64,000 bases of DNA, taken from assembly GCA_964391195.1 (NCBI GenBank), contig CAYMLG010000015.1, positions 19,752 to 83,751 of the forward strand, in the 5' to 3' direction. The notes below the pieces were generated by a model that saw only the letters and a program-made list of their open reading frames with translations, was not told where the DNA came from and did not search any database. Made by a program: the position numbers and the translations under genes. This DNA is from JAAYXE01 sp964391195. Its GTDB lineage: Bacteria > Chloroflexota > Anaerolineae > Anaerolineales > UBA4823. Positions within the stretch are counted from its first letter, which is position 1. The number at the start of each line of letters is the position of its first letter. Below are positions 1 to 9,300 of this stretch, one piece after another.

Positions 1-35
1 TTTGCGTTAAAGTAGCACACAGAGGAATGGACAGC

Positions 36-635
36 ATGAATGAAATGGTATTGATCCAGTCAGCGCAGGAAGGCGATCTTAACGCGTTTAACCGCCTGGT
101 CCTGGATTATCAGGATTTGGTTTATCGACATGCGTTCTACTACATGAAAGATGAGGATGCGGCCAGCGATGTGGCGCAGGAGGTCTTCATCAAAGCTTTC
201 CATGCCCTGTCCGGTTTTCGCGGCGGTTCTTTCAAATCCTGGCTGCTGAAGATGACCACCAACGCCGCCTACGATGAGCTGCGACGCAGTAAGCGCCATA
301 ACCATCTTCCTTTGTACCCGGTGACAGAGGACGAAGGTGAGATGGATTCCTCTCCGTGGGTGGTCGATCCGGAAGCTCAACCGGAAGTCCAGTTGGAACA
401 AGCTGAAACACAGCAGACTCTGTGGCGGTCGATCCTGGAACTCCCCCAAAAATACCGGGACGTGATCGTCATGGTGGACTTACAAGAGTTGAATTATGAC
501 GAGGCTGCCCAGGCGCTTAGCGTACCCGTTGGAACCATTAAGAGCCGCCTGGCTCGTGGGCGGCTGCTCCTGCGCAGCCATCTGCTCCGCCACGGCGGGC
601 AGGCTGGCCTGATCCCCTCCCCCCAAAGCATCTAA
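36..635 (+). CDS. RNA polymerase sigma factor, ECF/sigma-70 family
   Basis: This is an ECF-type sigma factor of about 199 residues that would direct RNA polymerase to a stress or envelope regulon. Region 2 is visible near the N-terminus (LVLDYQDLVYRHAFYYM, then DVAQEVFIKAFHAL) and region 4 at the C-terminus (YRDVIVMVDLQELNYDEAA, then the recognition helix VPVGTIKSRLARGR). The start at 36 is preferred because AGAGGA at 21-26 lies 9 bases upstream; the ATG at 27 abuts that site. No anti-sigma gene follows; an intrinsic terminator comes directly after the stop. Target promoters cannot be told from this window. Confidence 0.93.
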   Translation: MNEMVLIQSAQEGDLNAFNRLVLDYQDLVYRHAFYYMKDEDAASDVAQEVFIKAFHALSGFRGGSFKSWLLKMTTNAAYDELRRSKRHNHLPLYPVTEDEGEMDSSPWVVDPEAQPEVQLEQAETQQTLWRSILELPQKYRDVIVMVDLQELNYDEAAQALSVPVGTIKSRLARGRLLLRSHLLRHGGQAGLIPSPQSI

Positions 636-663
636 AAAGCCCGCGGCGCCGTGGGCTTTTTTG
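634..663 (+). terminator. intrinsic terminator after the sigma-factor gene
   Basis: A GC-rich stem (AAAGCCC pairing with GGGCTTT, extended through GCG/CGT) starts at the stop codon and is followed by a T-run. It ends the sigma-factor transcript. Confidence 0.85.
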
Positions 664-676
664 TACCCCATTAATG

Positions 677-709
677 AACACCTCCCGAATTTAATGTTCG
701 GGAGGTGTT
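677..709. terminator. 13-bp perfect inverted repeat, probable terminator of the minus-strand S41 gene
   Basis: AACACCTCCCGAA (677-689) and its exact complement (697-709) enclose a 7-base loop. It lies between convergent genes. There is no good T-run on either side, so Rho-independent activity is uncertain. Confidence 0.5.
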
Positions 710-729
710 ATGTCTTTCTCGGGGTTCTC

Positions 730-1695
730 TCACTCACGCAGCAATTCGACTGCGTTTTCCAATTGGGCGGCTCTCCCCTGCACTGGTACATCCGGGCTCA
801 ACCCCTCGTGCCAGATCGTCTTTCCCGAGGGGGTCAGCCAGGCCTTGTAACCGAGCATGAGCGCCGAACGGTCCGCCAGGTAGAAATCCTTCAGCACCGT
901 CCCCGTTCCGAAGGTCCGCTCGCCGACTAAGACCGCCCGCCCGGCCTCCTGTAAGGCCGCCGCAACGATCTCTGCCGAAGATATGGTTTTGTGGTTGATC
1001 AGCACCACCAACGGCATGTGTGTGGCCAGGCCTCCCGGCTGCACTTCCCGAGAGCTGACCTCCCCCTTCAGGTTTCGTTCCCGGACAACCACACCTTCAC
1101 TCAGAAACTGGCTGGTCACCCCCACTGCTTCCCGGACTAACCCGCCGGGGTTATCGCGCAGGTCGAGCACGATGCGCTCCCCTCCCTGCTCCTTCACCTC
1201 GCTCAATACCTGTTGCAAGCTTTCAGTCGTCCCAGTTTTGAACAGCCGGATACAGATATAGGCCACATTCGTGTCCTCGACCATTTCCCAACTGACGTTG
1301 TCCCCACTACTCGGGCCGACCGTTTCCGTCTCCTGGCTCGCCTCACCCCCTTGATTTGGCCCTTTCTCTCCCCCCAACATTTGCTGCTTCTTCGCCGCCA
1401 TCTCCGGTGTAAGGAAGCGGCTGTGACCAGTGTCGCCCAGGGCTTCCACCATCCCGCGGATGGCCCCATGAGCCAGTTGCAGATTGTCCAACTCGTCGAA
1501 ATTGATGTAATTCGAGCGAATAATGCTGTACGCCTCGGTGATCAGTTCGAGGTCCGTTGTGTTCTCAACCCTCGCCTCTGGTGAGGGCCGGAACACGAGG
1601 AAATTTTGGGTTTCGCTGAGCTTACCGGCGAAAAAACTGATTGTTAAAGCGAATACGAATAGCAGTGTGCGGCAGAGTGAGCGTCGATCTTTCAT
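730..1695 (-). CDS. S41-family peptidase-like protein lacking PDZ domain and catalytic Lys
   Basis: The fold resembles C-terminal processing proteases: an N-terminal membrane anchor or signal (LLFVFALTISFFAG), then the helical region DTGHSRFLTPEM, then the protease core (IVLDLRDNPGGLVREAVGV; KTISSAEIVAAALQEAG; GERTFGTGTVLKDF). The Ser of the Ser-Lys dyad aligns with S239. The Lys position is Thr (about T264) and the usual Gln four residues later is Leu. The PDZ domain, normally about 80 residues, is replaced by a Gly/Glu-rich linker. At 321 residues it is short for the family. The start at ATG 1695 is chosen over a TTG at 1719. It may be a non-catalytic binding protein or may use altered chemistry. 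Confidence 0.85.
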   Translation of the reverse strand: MKDRRSLCRTLLFVFALTISFFAGKLSETQNFLVFRPSPEARVENTTDLELITEAYSIIRSNYINFDELDNLQLAHGAIRGMVEALGDTGHSRFLTPEMAAKKQQMLGGEKGPNQGGEASQETETVGPSSGDNVSWEMVEDTNVAYICIRLFKTGTTESLQQVLSEVKEQGGERIVLDLRDNPGGLVREAVGVTSQFLSEGVVVRERNLKGEVSSREVQPGGLATHMPLVVLINHKTISSAEIVAAALQEAGRAVLVGERTFGTGTVLKDFYLADRSALMLGYKAWLTPSGKTIWHEGLSPDVPVQGRAAQLENAVELLRE

Positions 1696-1782
1696 ATCGT
1701 CCAGTCTGGTCCAGCCCAACTACATGGCTGTTGCTTTGATGAATTATTTGTGAAAATTGGAACATCTAATTCTAACCAGACA

Positions 1783-1806
1783 AGATAAAAAGCGTCCGAC
1801 GCTTAC
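1783..1806 (-). terminator. intrinsic terminator of the HAD-phosphatase gene
   Basis: Read on the minus strand, AAGCGT-CGG-ACGCTT is followed by TTTATCTT. It lies about 50 bases beyond the stop codon at 1854. Confidence 0.6.
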
Positions 1807-1853
1807 CCTACAGGTATCCTACGCCGAAATAACAATTTTGTAATATATACTTC

Positions 1854-2675
1854 TCATACGGTCTGTTCTAACAGCTCATCCAGCCTGTGCAGTACCAAAT
1901 CGGGGAGCACCTGGCTGTCGTTCAGGTCTTCCGCCCGGGTGACTCCGGTCAGCACCACGGCTGTCAGCATCCCGGCCTCCCGCCCCATGCGGATGTCGGT
2001 CTCTAAACGGTCGCCCGTCATCAGGCACCGGTCAGCTTGCAGGCCAAGGCACTCTAGCGCCATTTCCAGGATCAGCCCGGAGGGTTTCCCGGCGACCAGT
2101 TCCAGCTTCCGGCCGGTGATATGTTCCAGGCCGGCTACCGTCAGCCCGGCGTCTGGGATCGCTCCTTCCGGCATAGGGCAAGCCTTATCCGTGTTGGTCG
2201 CGTAGAAATGCGCCCCCCGCATCAACGCCTGGTAAGCGGTGTTCAACTTGCGGTAATCCAGGGTGCGGTCGAAGGCCACAATCACCGCATCGATCCCTTC
2301 TGCGTCCACTACATCCTTTGGATCCAGATCCCAGCGATCTTCGACCAGCTTCAGCCCATGGCTGCGTAATTCTTCTCGCAGTTCTTCCTCCCCAATCACA
2401 TAGTAATTGAGGTGAGGTTGGCGCAGTCTCAGATAACGCCCCAGCACATAGGCCGAGGTAATCACATCTTTTGCCTCCGCCGGAATCCCCAGGCAAGACA
2501 GTTTCTCGGCATAGGCCTGCCGCGATTCCAGGGGTTTGTTGCTCACAAACAGCACCTGCTTTCCCCGCTGTCGCAGGCCGGCAATGGTTTCCACTGCCCC
2601 AGGCAAGGCCCTGTCGCCCAGGTAAATGGTACCGTCTAAATCAAAGATAAATCCGTCAACTCTATTTTTCTTCAT
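1854..2675 (-). CDS. HAD-IIA family sugar/nucleotide phosphatase (NagD-like)
   Basis: This is a hydrolase of the haloacid dehalogenase superfamily, subclass IIA, probably a cytosolic phosphatase on small phospho-sugars or nucleotides. Motif I is FDLDGTIYLGD near residue 12, motif II is VSNKP, motif III is the Lys in AGKPSGLI, and motif IV is MTGDRLETDI. The C2-type cap lies between motifs II and III. The length of 273 residues is normal. ATG 2675 is preferred to TTG 2684 because AAGGG lies 9 bases before it. It appears monocistronic, with its own promoter at 2722-2749. The substrate cannot be decided. Confidence 0.92.
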   Translation of the reverse strand: MKKNRVDGFIFDLDGTIYLGDRALPGAVETIAGLRQRGKQVLFVSNKPLESRQAYAEKLSCLGIPAEAKDVITSAYVLGRYLRLRQPHLNYYVIGEEELREELRSHGLKLVEDRWDLDPKDVVDAEGIDAVIVAFDRTLDYRKLNTAYQALMRGAHFYATNTDKACPMPEGAIPDAGLTVAGLEHITGRKLELVAGKPSGLILEMALECLGLQADRCLMTGDRLETDIRMGREAGMLTAVVLTGVTRAEDLNDSQVLPDLVLHRLDELLEQTV

Positions 2676-2721
2676 TGAACGCAACCCTTGGATCAGGCAT
2701 TTCGGTAAGAGGACTTATAGA

Positions 2722-2749
2722 ATCATAAGGGGCGGGGCAGAAATTCCAA
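2722..2749 (-). promoter_or_regulatory. sigma70-type promoter for the HAD gene
   Basis: On the minus strand, TTGGAA (2749-2744) and TATGAT (2727-2722) are separated by 16 bases. They lie about 50 bases before the start codon. Confidence 0.5.
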
Positions 2750-2847
2750 CGAAAAGTCCCCGGCCTTAACTGCAGCCGGTAGAACTGCGTGGGAGTCTGT
2801 GTGGTGATCTGCAGAGTATAAAACATCGACAACAAGCTGAAATTAGA

Positions 2848-2960
2848 ACAGCATAGACCTCCCACACTCCCTGGGTGGGAAAGCTATGCTGTCAATTCGC
2901 CGGACGGGAGAACGCTCAATGACCCTTCCCGAGGAGGTGGATTAGGCGGTGAGTATCCGC
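2848..2960. other. structured intergenic segment of unknown role
   Basis: The 450-base gap between the HAD gene and addB holds a strong hairpin at 2848-2892: ACAGCATAG and TCCCAC on one arm, GTGGGA and CTATGCTGT on the other, with a 3-by-3 internal loop (ACC/AAG). It continues into a G-rich stretch (2905-2960) with short self-complementary pieces. I compared it by eye with SRP RNA, 6S RNA, T-box and common riboswitches and found no match. It may be a small RNA or a mobile palindrome. Confidence 0.35.
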
Positions 2961-3022
2961 GCAGAATTATAGATTGTTCGGAAATGTTTGTCAATGAATG
3001 TTTTCGTTCGATTTTGATACGA

Positions 3023-3052
3023 TTGGTTTTTTTCTTGCTTCCATTGTAGAAT
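3023..3052 (+). promoter_or_regulatory. possible promoter for addBA
   Basis: TTGGTT (3023-3028) and TAGAAT (3047-3052) are separated by 18 bases in an AT-rich stretch about 80 bases before the addB start. The match is weak. Confidence 0.3.
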
Positions 3053-3128
3053 TAGGAAAGCCGGTCTTAGCCATTTATCGCTATTCCGGCGCCCCGACCG
3101 CCCGCTGTGCCACCTTTCAGGAGAGCGA

Positions 3129-6100
3129 ATGCCCGCTAGCGTCTACCTTTCGCCCACGCTCGAAGCAGCCCTGTCTCACGCCCGGTCGTCCATTGAAGCG
3201 CAAAAACGCCTCGGCCCGTTCACCCCTGTCCACCTGCTGCTGCCCGGTTCGGGTGCCATCCGGGCGGTCCGCCGCCGGCTGGGCAGCACCATCGGCGTCC
3301 GCCTGCACCAGTTCTATGCGCTTGGCCAGGCTGTGCTGGAAGCCGCCGGGGTCCGCGTTCACCAGCTCGGCGACACCGCCGCCCGGCGCATTATCCACCA
3401 GCTGCTAGGCCAGATGCAGGCCAGCGGCGAGCTGACCACCTTCTCGGCTGCCTGGGATAAGCCCGGTTTCAATCAGGTAATCCTCGATTGGCTGCGCGAG
3501 ATGAAAAGCCAGGGGATCACCCCCGAGGAGGTGCGCGACCACCCGCTGAACACCGGAGTCGAGCGGGACCGCCAATTGGCGGAAATATACGCTCGTTACC
3601 AGGCCTTCCTGCTCGAGCGCGACCTGGTTGATGCCGATGGCCTGCTGTGGCTGGCGGCCGAGGCCCTCGAGCAGGACTTGGATCTGTTCCGGTCCGTGGG
3701 GAGTTTCATGGCACTTGGCTTCGACCACTACAACCCGGTTCAAGTGCGCATCCTGAGAGCCCTCTCCGCCCGCTTCGCCCACTTCATCGTCTATCTGCCC
3801 TACGATGCCGCCCGGCCCCGGGATTCCCTGGCCCTCACCCGTTTGGATCAAACTCGCCGGCTGCTGGAAGCTGAACTGAACCTGGCGGTAAAAGTATTGC
3901 CCTCCCACCGGCAAGGCCCTCCCGGGCTCGATCACCTTCGCCGCACCCTATTCGAGCCGGGAGGCATTCAGCCCGCCGCACAAACCGGGGGAGTGAGCCT
4001 GATCGAGGCCCCTTCGAGGGAGGTCGAGGTCCGCCAGGCGCTGAAGCAGGTCAAGCGCCTCCTGCTCTCCGGTGTGCCGGCCGAAGAAATAGCCATCCTG
4101 GCCCCCCGTCCTGCCGTATACCAGCGCCTGGTCGAAACCATCGCCGGGGAATATGGCCTCCCGGTTGAGGTCGAGAGCCGCCTGCTCGCCAACCCGGCGA
4201 TGGCTGCCCTGACCAACTTGCTCGACCTCTACCCGGATTTCCCCTGGCGTTCCACCCTGGACGCCCTCCGTTCGCCATACATCCGCCAATCCTGGCTTAC
4301 CCTCGAACAGGTCGACCAGTTAGAGCGTCTCAGCCGGGAGCGGCCCGTCATCCAGGGCTGGGACCAGTGGCGGTTTGCCCTGCAGCCGGTCGAGCCACCC
4401 CCCGGTGACCTGGAAGCCATCGACCTGCAGGTCGCCGACCTCGGCCCGCCTCGCCTGGCCACCCTGCTCCCCCCCGAGGAGCTGAAGGCTATTGAACAGG
4501 GTCTGGCCGCATTCTTTCAACACCTGGCCCCGCCCACCGCAGCCACCCACCGTGAGTACACGCTCTGGCTTCAGGAAGCGATCCTTGGGCTGGCCCCGGC
4601 CGCTGAAGAAGTAGATGAGGCCGGGGCACATGATGCCGAGGCCGAGGCCCCGGCGCCTGAGCTGCCGCCGAACCTGGGCCTGATCACCGCCTGCCTGGAA
4701 GGGCCGTACGCCAACCGCGACATGGGTGCCCTGTGGTTGGCGCTGCGCTGCCTGCGCGGGCTGGTCAGCGCTGCAGAACTCGCCCCGCCATCGCCGGACG
4801 GGCGCATCCCCTGGGCCGTGTACCGCAGCGAAGTCTTGCAGGTATGGTCGGCCGCCTGTATTCCGCCGGACCCCGGCGCCGGACGGGTGACCTTTGCCTC
4901 GCTCGAATCTGGCCGCTGGGAGAGCCCGGCGCATCTCTTCGTCCTCGGGCTATCTGAAGGGGAGTTCCCCCACCTGCCCGCCCCCGACGCCCTGTACGCC
5001 CCCCAAGAACGCCTGGCGCATCCCCTGCCCCTCATCCGGCCTGACCCTGGCGAAGACGCCTCGCTCTGGTGGCAGGTGATCAGCAACTGCCGCGACTCGC
5101 TCACTCTCCTCCGTCCCCGCCTGGACGAAAGCGGCGTGATTTGGATCCCCTCCCCCTACTGGGACGAGGTCACCCAGCGCCTGCCCGATCTGCGCCCGGA
5201 GGTGATCCCCATCGCCGCGCTGCCTGCCCCGGGCGACGCGGCCAGCCTGGCTGAGCTGCTGCTCGCTCTGGCACAGTCGGGGGGCCAGGCGCCTCCTGAA
5301 CTCGCCCGCACCTGGCAGGCGGTTCAGACCGGGGGCGAGCTCATCCGCCTGCGCCGGAGTTGGGATCCGCTGCCCCCATATGAAGGCATTTTTCAGGCGG
5401 AAGACCTGCGCCAGGCGCTCGGGCAGCGCTTCGGCCCCGGCTCCAATTGGAGCGCCTCCCGCCTCAACAACTTTGGCTCCTGCCCTTACAGGTTTTTTGC
5501 CACCTATGTCCTGGACCTGCAAGACAGCCCCGATCCCGATGAAGGGTTGGATGCAATTACCCGCGGCCAAATCCTGCATGCGCTTCTCGAGGCTCTCTAC
5601 CGCCGCCTGACCGCCGAAAATCTGTCCCCTTGCCTCCCCAACCAGGAGGCGGTGCTGGCTCATCTGGATGCCTGCTGCGACGAACTCTTCCCCCGCGCCC
5701 CCGAGCGCTACGGTTTTCGCCCGGGCGCGCTGTGGCGCTACGAACAGGCCGAACTTCGCCGCCAGCTCCACGCTCTGATCGCCTGGGAGTGCAGCCAGAA
5801 CGGAGAAGCCCCACGCTTCCTCCCCTATCGCCAGGAGCTGCGCTTCGGAATCAACCCCAGCCCGCTGCCCGGTCTGCGCATCCCCTTGCCGGGGGGCGGG
5901 TCCTTCCGCTTCCACGGCATTATCGACCGTATCGACCGCGACGCGCAGGGCCGCCTGCGCCTGCTGGATTACAAGAGCGGCGCCACCACCTACGACCAGA
6001 AGGACATCCTCCGCGGCCAGGCTTTTCAGGTCGCTCTGTATGCCCTGGCAACCGAGGCCCTGCTGGACCAGGCCCAGGTGACCGAAAGCGCCTACCTGCA

Positions 6101-6374
6101 CATCCCGGCCAGGCGGCTCAGCGGAGATTTACATTTCTCCCAGGGGGCATCCCAGGATGAAACCGTACAGTCCGCCGCCGCGCTGGCCGCCGCCTATGTG
6201 GATCAGGCCGGGAGGGGAATTTTCCCCACCGCCCCCTCCCCGCTTCCTTCAGGCCAACTGCCCTGCGCCTCCACCTGCGGCTTCGCCGCCCTGTGCCGGG
6301 TAGACCGCCACGCCATCGCCAAAGGGCGCCGCCTCTCCCCGGCCCTTCCCCCGGAGGATTCTGCGAATGATTGA
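3129..6374 (+). CDS. addB: AddB-like helicase-nuclease subunit
   Basis: This is a 1081-residue AddB-type subunit of an AddAB double-strand-break resection complex. The C-terminal RecB-type nuclease shows the PD-(D/E)XK core (IIDRIDRD, then LLDYKSG, then QVALYAL). It is framed by iron-sulphur Cys: one in FGSCPYRFF (about residue 786) and three in CASTCGFAALC near the end. The central part has degenerate UvrD-like helicase segments (VSLIEAPSREVEVRQALKQ; FVLGLSEGEFP). No Walker A motif is visible at the N-terminus, so unwinding probably depends on AddA. AGGAGAG precedes the ATG. It overlaps addA by 8 bases. Confidence 0.88.
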   Translation: MPASVYLSPTLEAALSHARSSIEAQKRLGPFTPVHLLLPGSGAIRAVRRRLGSTIGVRLHQFYALGQAVLEAAGVRVHQLGDTAARRIIHQLLGQMQASGELTTFSAAWDKPGFNQVILDWLREMKSQGITPEEVRDHPLNTGVERDRQLAEIYARYQAFLLERDLVDADGLLWLAAEALEQDLDLFRSVGSFMALGFDHYNPVQVRILRALSARFAHFIVYLPYDAARPRDSLALTRLDQTRRLLEAELNLAVKVLPSHRQGPPGLDHLRRTLFEPGGIQPAAQTGGVSLIEAPSREVEVRQALKQVKRLLLSGVPAEEIAILAPRPAVYQRLVETIAGEYGLPVEVESRLLANPAMAALTNLLDLYPDFPWRSTLDALRSPYIRQSWLTLEQVDQLERLSRERPVIQGWDQWRFALQPVEPPPGDLEAIDLQVADLGPPRLATLLPPEELKAIEQGLAAFFQHLAPPTAATHREYTLWLQEAILGLAPAAEEVDEAGAHDAEAEAPAPELPPNLGLITACLEGPYANRDMGALWLALRCLRGLVSAAELAPPSPDGRIPWAVYRSEVLQVWSAACIPPDPGAGRVTFASLESGRWESPAHLFVLGLSEGEFPHLPAPDALYAPQERLAHPLPLIRPDPGEDASLWWQVISNCRDSLTLLRPRLDESGVIWIPSPYWDEVTQRLPDLRPEVIPIAALPAPGDAASLAELLLALAQSGGQAPPELARTWQAVQTGGELIRLRRSWDPLPPYEGIFQAEDLRQALGQRFGPGSNWSASRLNNFGSCPYRFFATYVLDLQDSPDPDEGLDAITRGQILHALLEALYRRLTAENLSPCLPNQEAVLAHLDACCDELFPRAPERYGFRPGALWRYEQAELRRQLHALIAWECSQNGEAPRFLPYRQELRFGINPSPLPGLRIPLPGGGSFRFHGIIDRIDRDAQGRLRLLDYKSGATTYDQKDILRGQAFQVALYALATEALLDQAQVTESAYLHIPARRLSGDLHFSQGASQDETVQSAAALAAAYVDQAGRGIFPTAPSPLPSGQLPCASTCGFAALCRVDRHAIAKGRRLSPALPPEDSAND

Positions 6375-9300
6375 ACCTTTGCCCGAACAGCGCACCGCCA
6401 TACAGACCACGGACCGGGCTGTAATCGTCCAGGCCGGGGCCGGCACAGGGAAGACCTGGGTGCTGGTCCAGCGTTTCCTATACCTGCTGGAACAGAATCC
6501 CGGCTGGCCGATCGACAGCCTGGTCGCCGTGACCTTCACCGAGAAAGCCGCCCGCGAGATGCGCAACCGCATCCGCCAGCGGGTGGAGGAGGCCGCCCTC
6601 CACGCCCCGCCCGTTTCCCCCTGGCATCGCCGCCGCCGCGAGTTGGATCGCCTACAGGTGGGCACCATCCACAGCCTGTGCGCCCGTATCCTGCGCGAAA
6701 ACGCTATCAGCGCCGGGTTGGACCCCTATTTCAGCGTGCTGGACGAACAGGAGGCCGGGCTGCTCCAGGAACAGGCCGTCCGCGAGGCCCTGGGCGAGCT
6801 GGCCCGCTCCAGTGAAGGGCAAGAACCCGGCTGCCTGCGCCTGCTGGCCTCGATCCGGGTGCGCGACCTGCACCTGCAGCTCGAGAGCATGCTCGCCCGG
6901 CGAGGCACGCTGCACCGCCTGTTCCAGCGCCTGCCTTCAGCCCCTGAACTGCTCGCCTGGTGGGATGAACAGATGGATCACTCCCGCCGCCAGGCCTGGG
7001 AACAGCAGCTCTCACGCAAGCCCGAGCTCAGTTCCCTCCTCACCCACCTGGCGGGGATACCGATCCTGGACGATGGGGATAAGCTGGCCCCCTCCGTCCA
7101 GCGCGCCCAGGCCGGCTGCCGGGCGGCCCAGAGCGGCGACCTGGCCCAGGCTTTCGCTTGCTGGCAGGAGTTCGACTTGCGGGGCGGGAAGAAAGACGCA
7201 TGGGGTGGAGAGGCCGCCCTCAAAGAATTGAAGGACGGACTGAAATCCTTTCGTGAGGCAGCCAAAGCCGTGGACGCCCTGGGCTGTGCCCGCCGTCCGG
7301 GCCCTCTGGACGCTCATGCTGCCGAGACCCTCCAATGGTGGCAGGAGCTGTGGGAGCGGGTAGAGGGGCGCTATGCTCGCCTGAAGGCCGAGCGAAACGC
7401 CCTGGATTTCGACGACCTGGAGCTGCTCACCGCCAACCTGCTGGCCGCCGGGACCTCGGCTGGCGCCGCTCCATCCGACCGCCTGCGCCTCTTTTTGCAG
7501 GGGATCAACCACCTCATGGTGGACGAGTTCCAGGACACCAACCCCATCCAGCAGGAGATCGTCTATGCGCTGGCCCATCCGTCCGACCCAGGCCGCTTAT
7601 TCGTGGTGGGCGATGCCAAGCAAAGCATCTACCGCTTCCGCCAGGCGCAGGTCAGCACGTTCAATCGCACCGCTGAAGATATCTCCCTCGCCACCGGCTG
7701 CCCGCCAGTGGCCCTGCAGCACTCCTTCCGCACCCACCAGCCCCTGGTCCAGGCCCTCAATGCGCTCTTCGAGCATGTGCTCCGACCCCAGGGCGAAACC
7801 CACCAGCCGTATGAAGCACCCCCCGGCCCGCTGACCGCAGAGCGCAGCGCCCCGCCCCTTCAGCCTGTAGCCCCCGCTCCGGTGGAAATTTACCTGCTCC
7901 CCCAGGAAAGCCTTTCCGGAAGCCCGCTGAGCGCCGAAGAGGCACGGCTCTTCGAGGCCCGGCTGCTCGCGCAGCGCTTGCTGGAGCTACACTCCGCCGG
8001 CTTTCTGGTCTGGGACCGGAGGCTGGAGGCCGAACGCCCCTTCCGCTTCGACGACGCCGCCATTCTATTCCGGGCCACAACCACCCTGCCCTTGTATGAA
8101 GAGCAGTTCAAAACCGCCGGTCTCCCGTATCTCACCGTCAGCGGGCGGGGCTACTACGACCGCCCTGAGATCCAGGACTTGCTGGCCCTGCTCTCCAGCC
8201 TTTACAACCCGGCCGATGATCTCAACCTGGCCACTGCCCTGCGCTCACCCCTGTTCAATCTGAGCGATGAAACCCTCTTCCGGCTGCGCTGGCTTTCGCC
8301 AAAAACTGAAGACGGCCCAGACGCCCATGGCCCGGTCCCTTACCACCTGGCGCTGGGATCTCCGCCTCCCACCTCCCAGCCGGAGCAGGTGGCCTTTGCC
8401 GCCGAGACCTTCAGCGCCCTGCTTGCGGCGACCGGGCGGGTCGACACCTGGCGCCTGCTGCGGATGGCCCTGGATCTCACCGGTTATGAAGCCACCCTGG
8501 CCCTGAGCGACCGCCTCCGCTCCGGCGGAGGGCGCCAGTGGAACAACGTGCAGAAGCTGCTTGACATGGCCCGCCAGCACAGCAGCGAGAGCCTGTCCGC
8601 CTTCCTGCGCCGGGTGCAAGACCTGCGCTCCCGGGAAGCGCGCGAAGGAGAAGCCCTGGCAGCCGCCCCGGAGAGCGGCGCGGTGCAGCTCATGTCGATC
8701 CACGCCGCCAAGGGCCTGGAGTTCCCGGTGGTCGCCGTGGCCGATCTCGGGCGGACCTTGCGCCGTTCGGGCGAACCTTCCCGCCTGCTGGCCGATCCGC
8801 TGTTTGGCCTGGTCCCGATGTTCCGCGATGAGAACGGCGACTGGCAGAAGCCGGAGAGCTATCGGTGGGCGGAGGGCCTGAACGGCCAGATGGAGGACGC
8901 CGAGAACAAACGCCTGCTGTATGTCGCCTGCACCCGCGCCGCCGACCTGCTCATTCTCTCCGGCCGTTCAGCCGGGCGTGGGCGCTCCTGGATCGACGAA
9001 ATCCAGTCCGCCTGGGAGATCCCCACGAACGATCAGCCTGAGGAACTCATCGACCGGGGCGGTTATTCGCTGCGCCTGCTTCGCCCGGCTTACCAACCCG
9101 CCACAAGCCAAGCGTCCCCCCAGGGGAGCGAACCCCAGCCCATCAGCGAAGCGCCCCTGGTAGAAATCCCACCCCTCGCCCGTCCCGTCCCGCCGGATCG
9201 CCGCCCGCCTGCGCTGGCGGTCACCGATCTTGTCCGGCGGCTTGAAACCCAGGAAGAGGAATCCCTCCCCGCCCTGCGCCCTATAGCCGGGTCAAAACCT

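Noticed and set aside
2848..2960. SRP RNA, 6S RNA or T-box
   Set aside because: No GGTCAGGTCCGGAAGG-like core, no 6S-like long bulged rod, and no T-box sequence on either strand.
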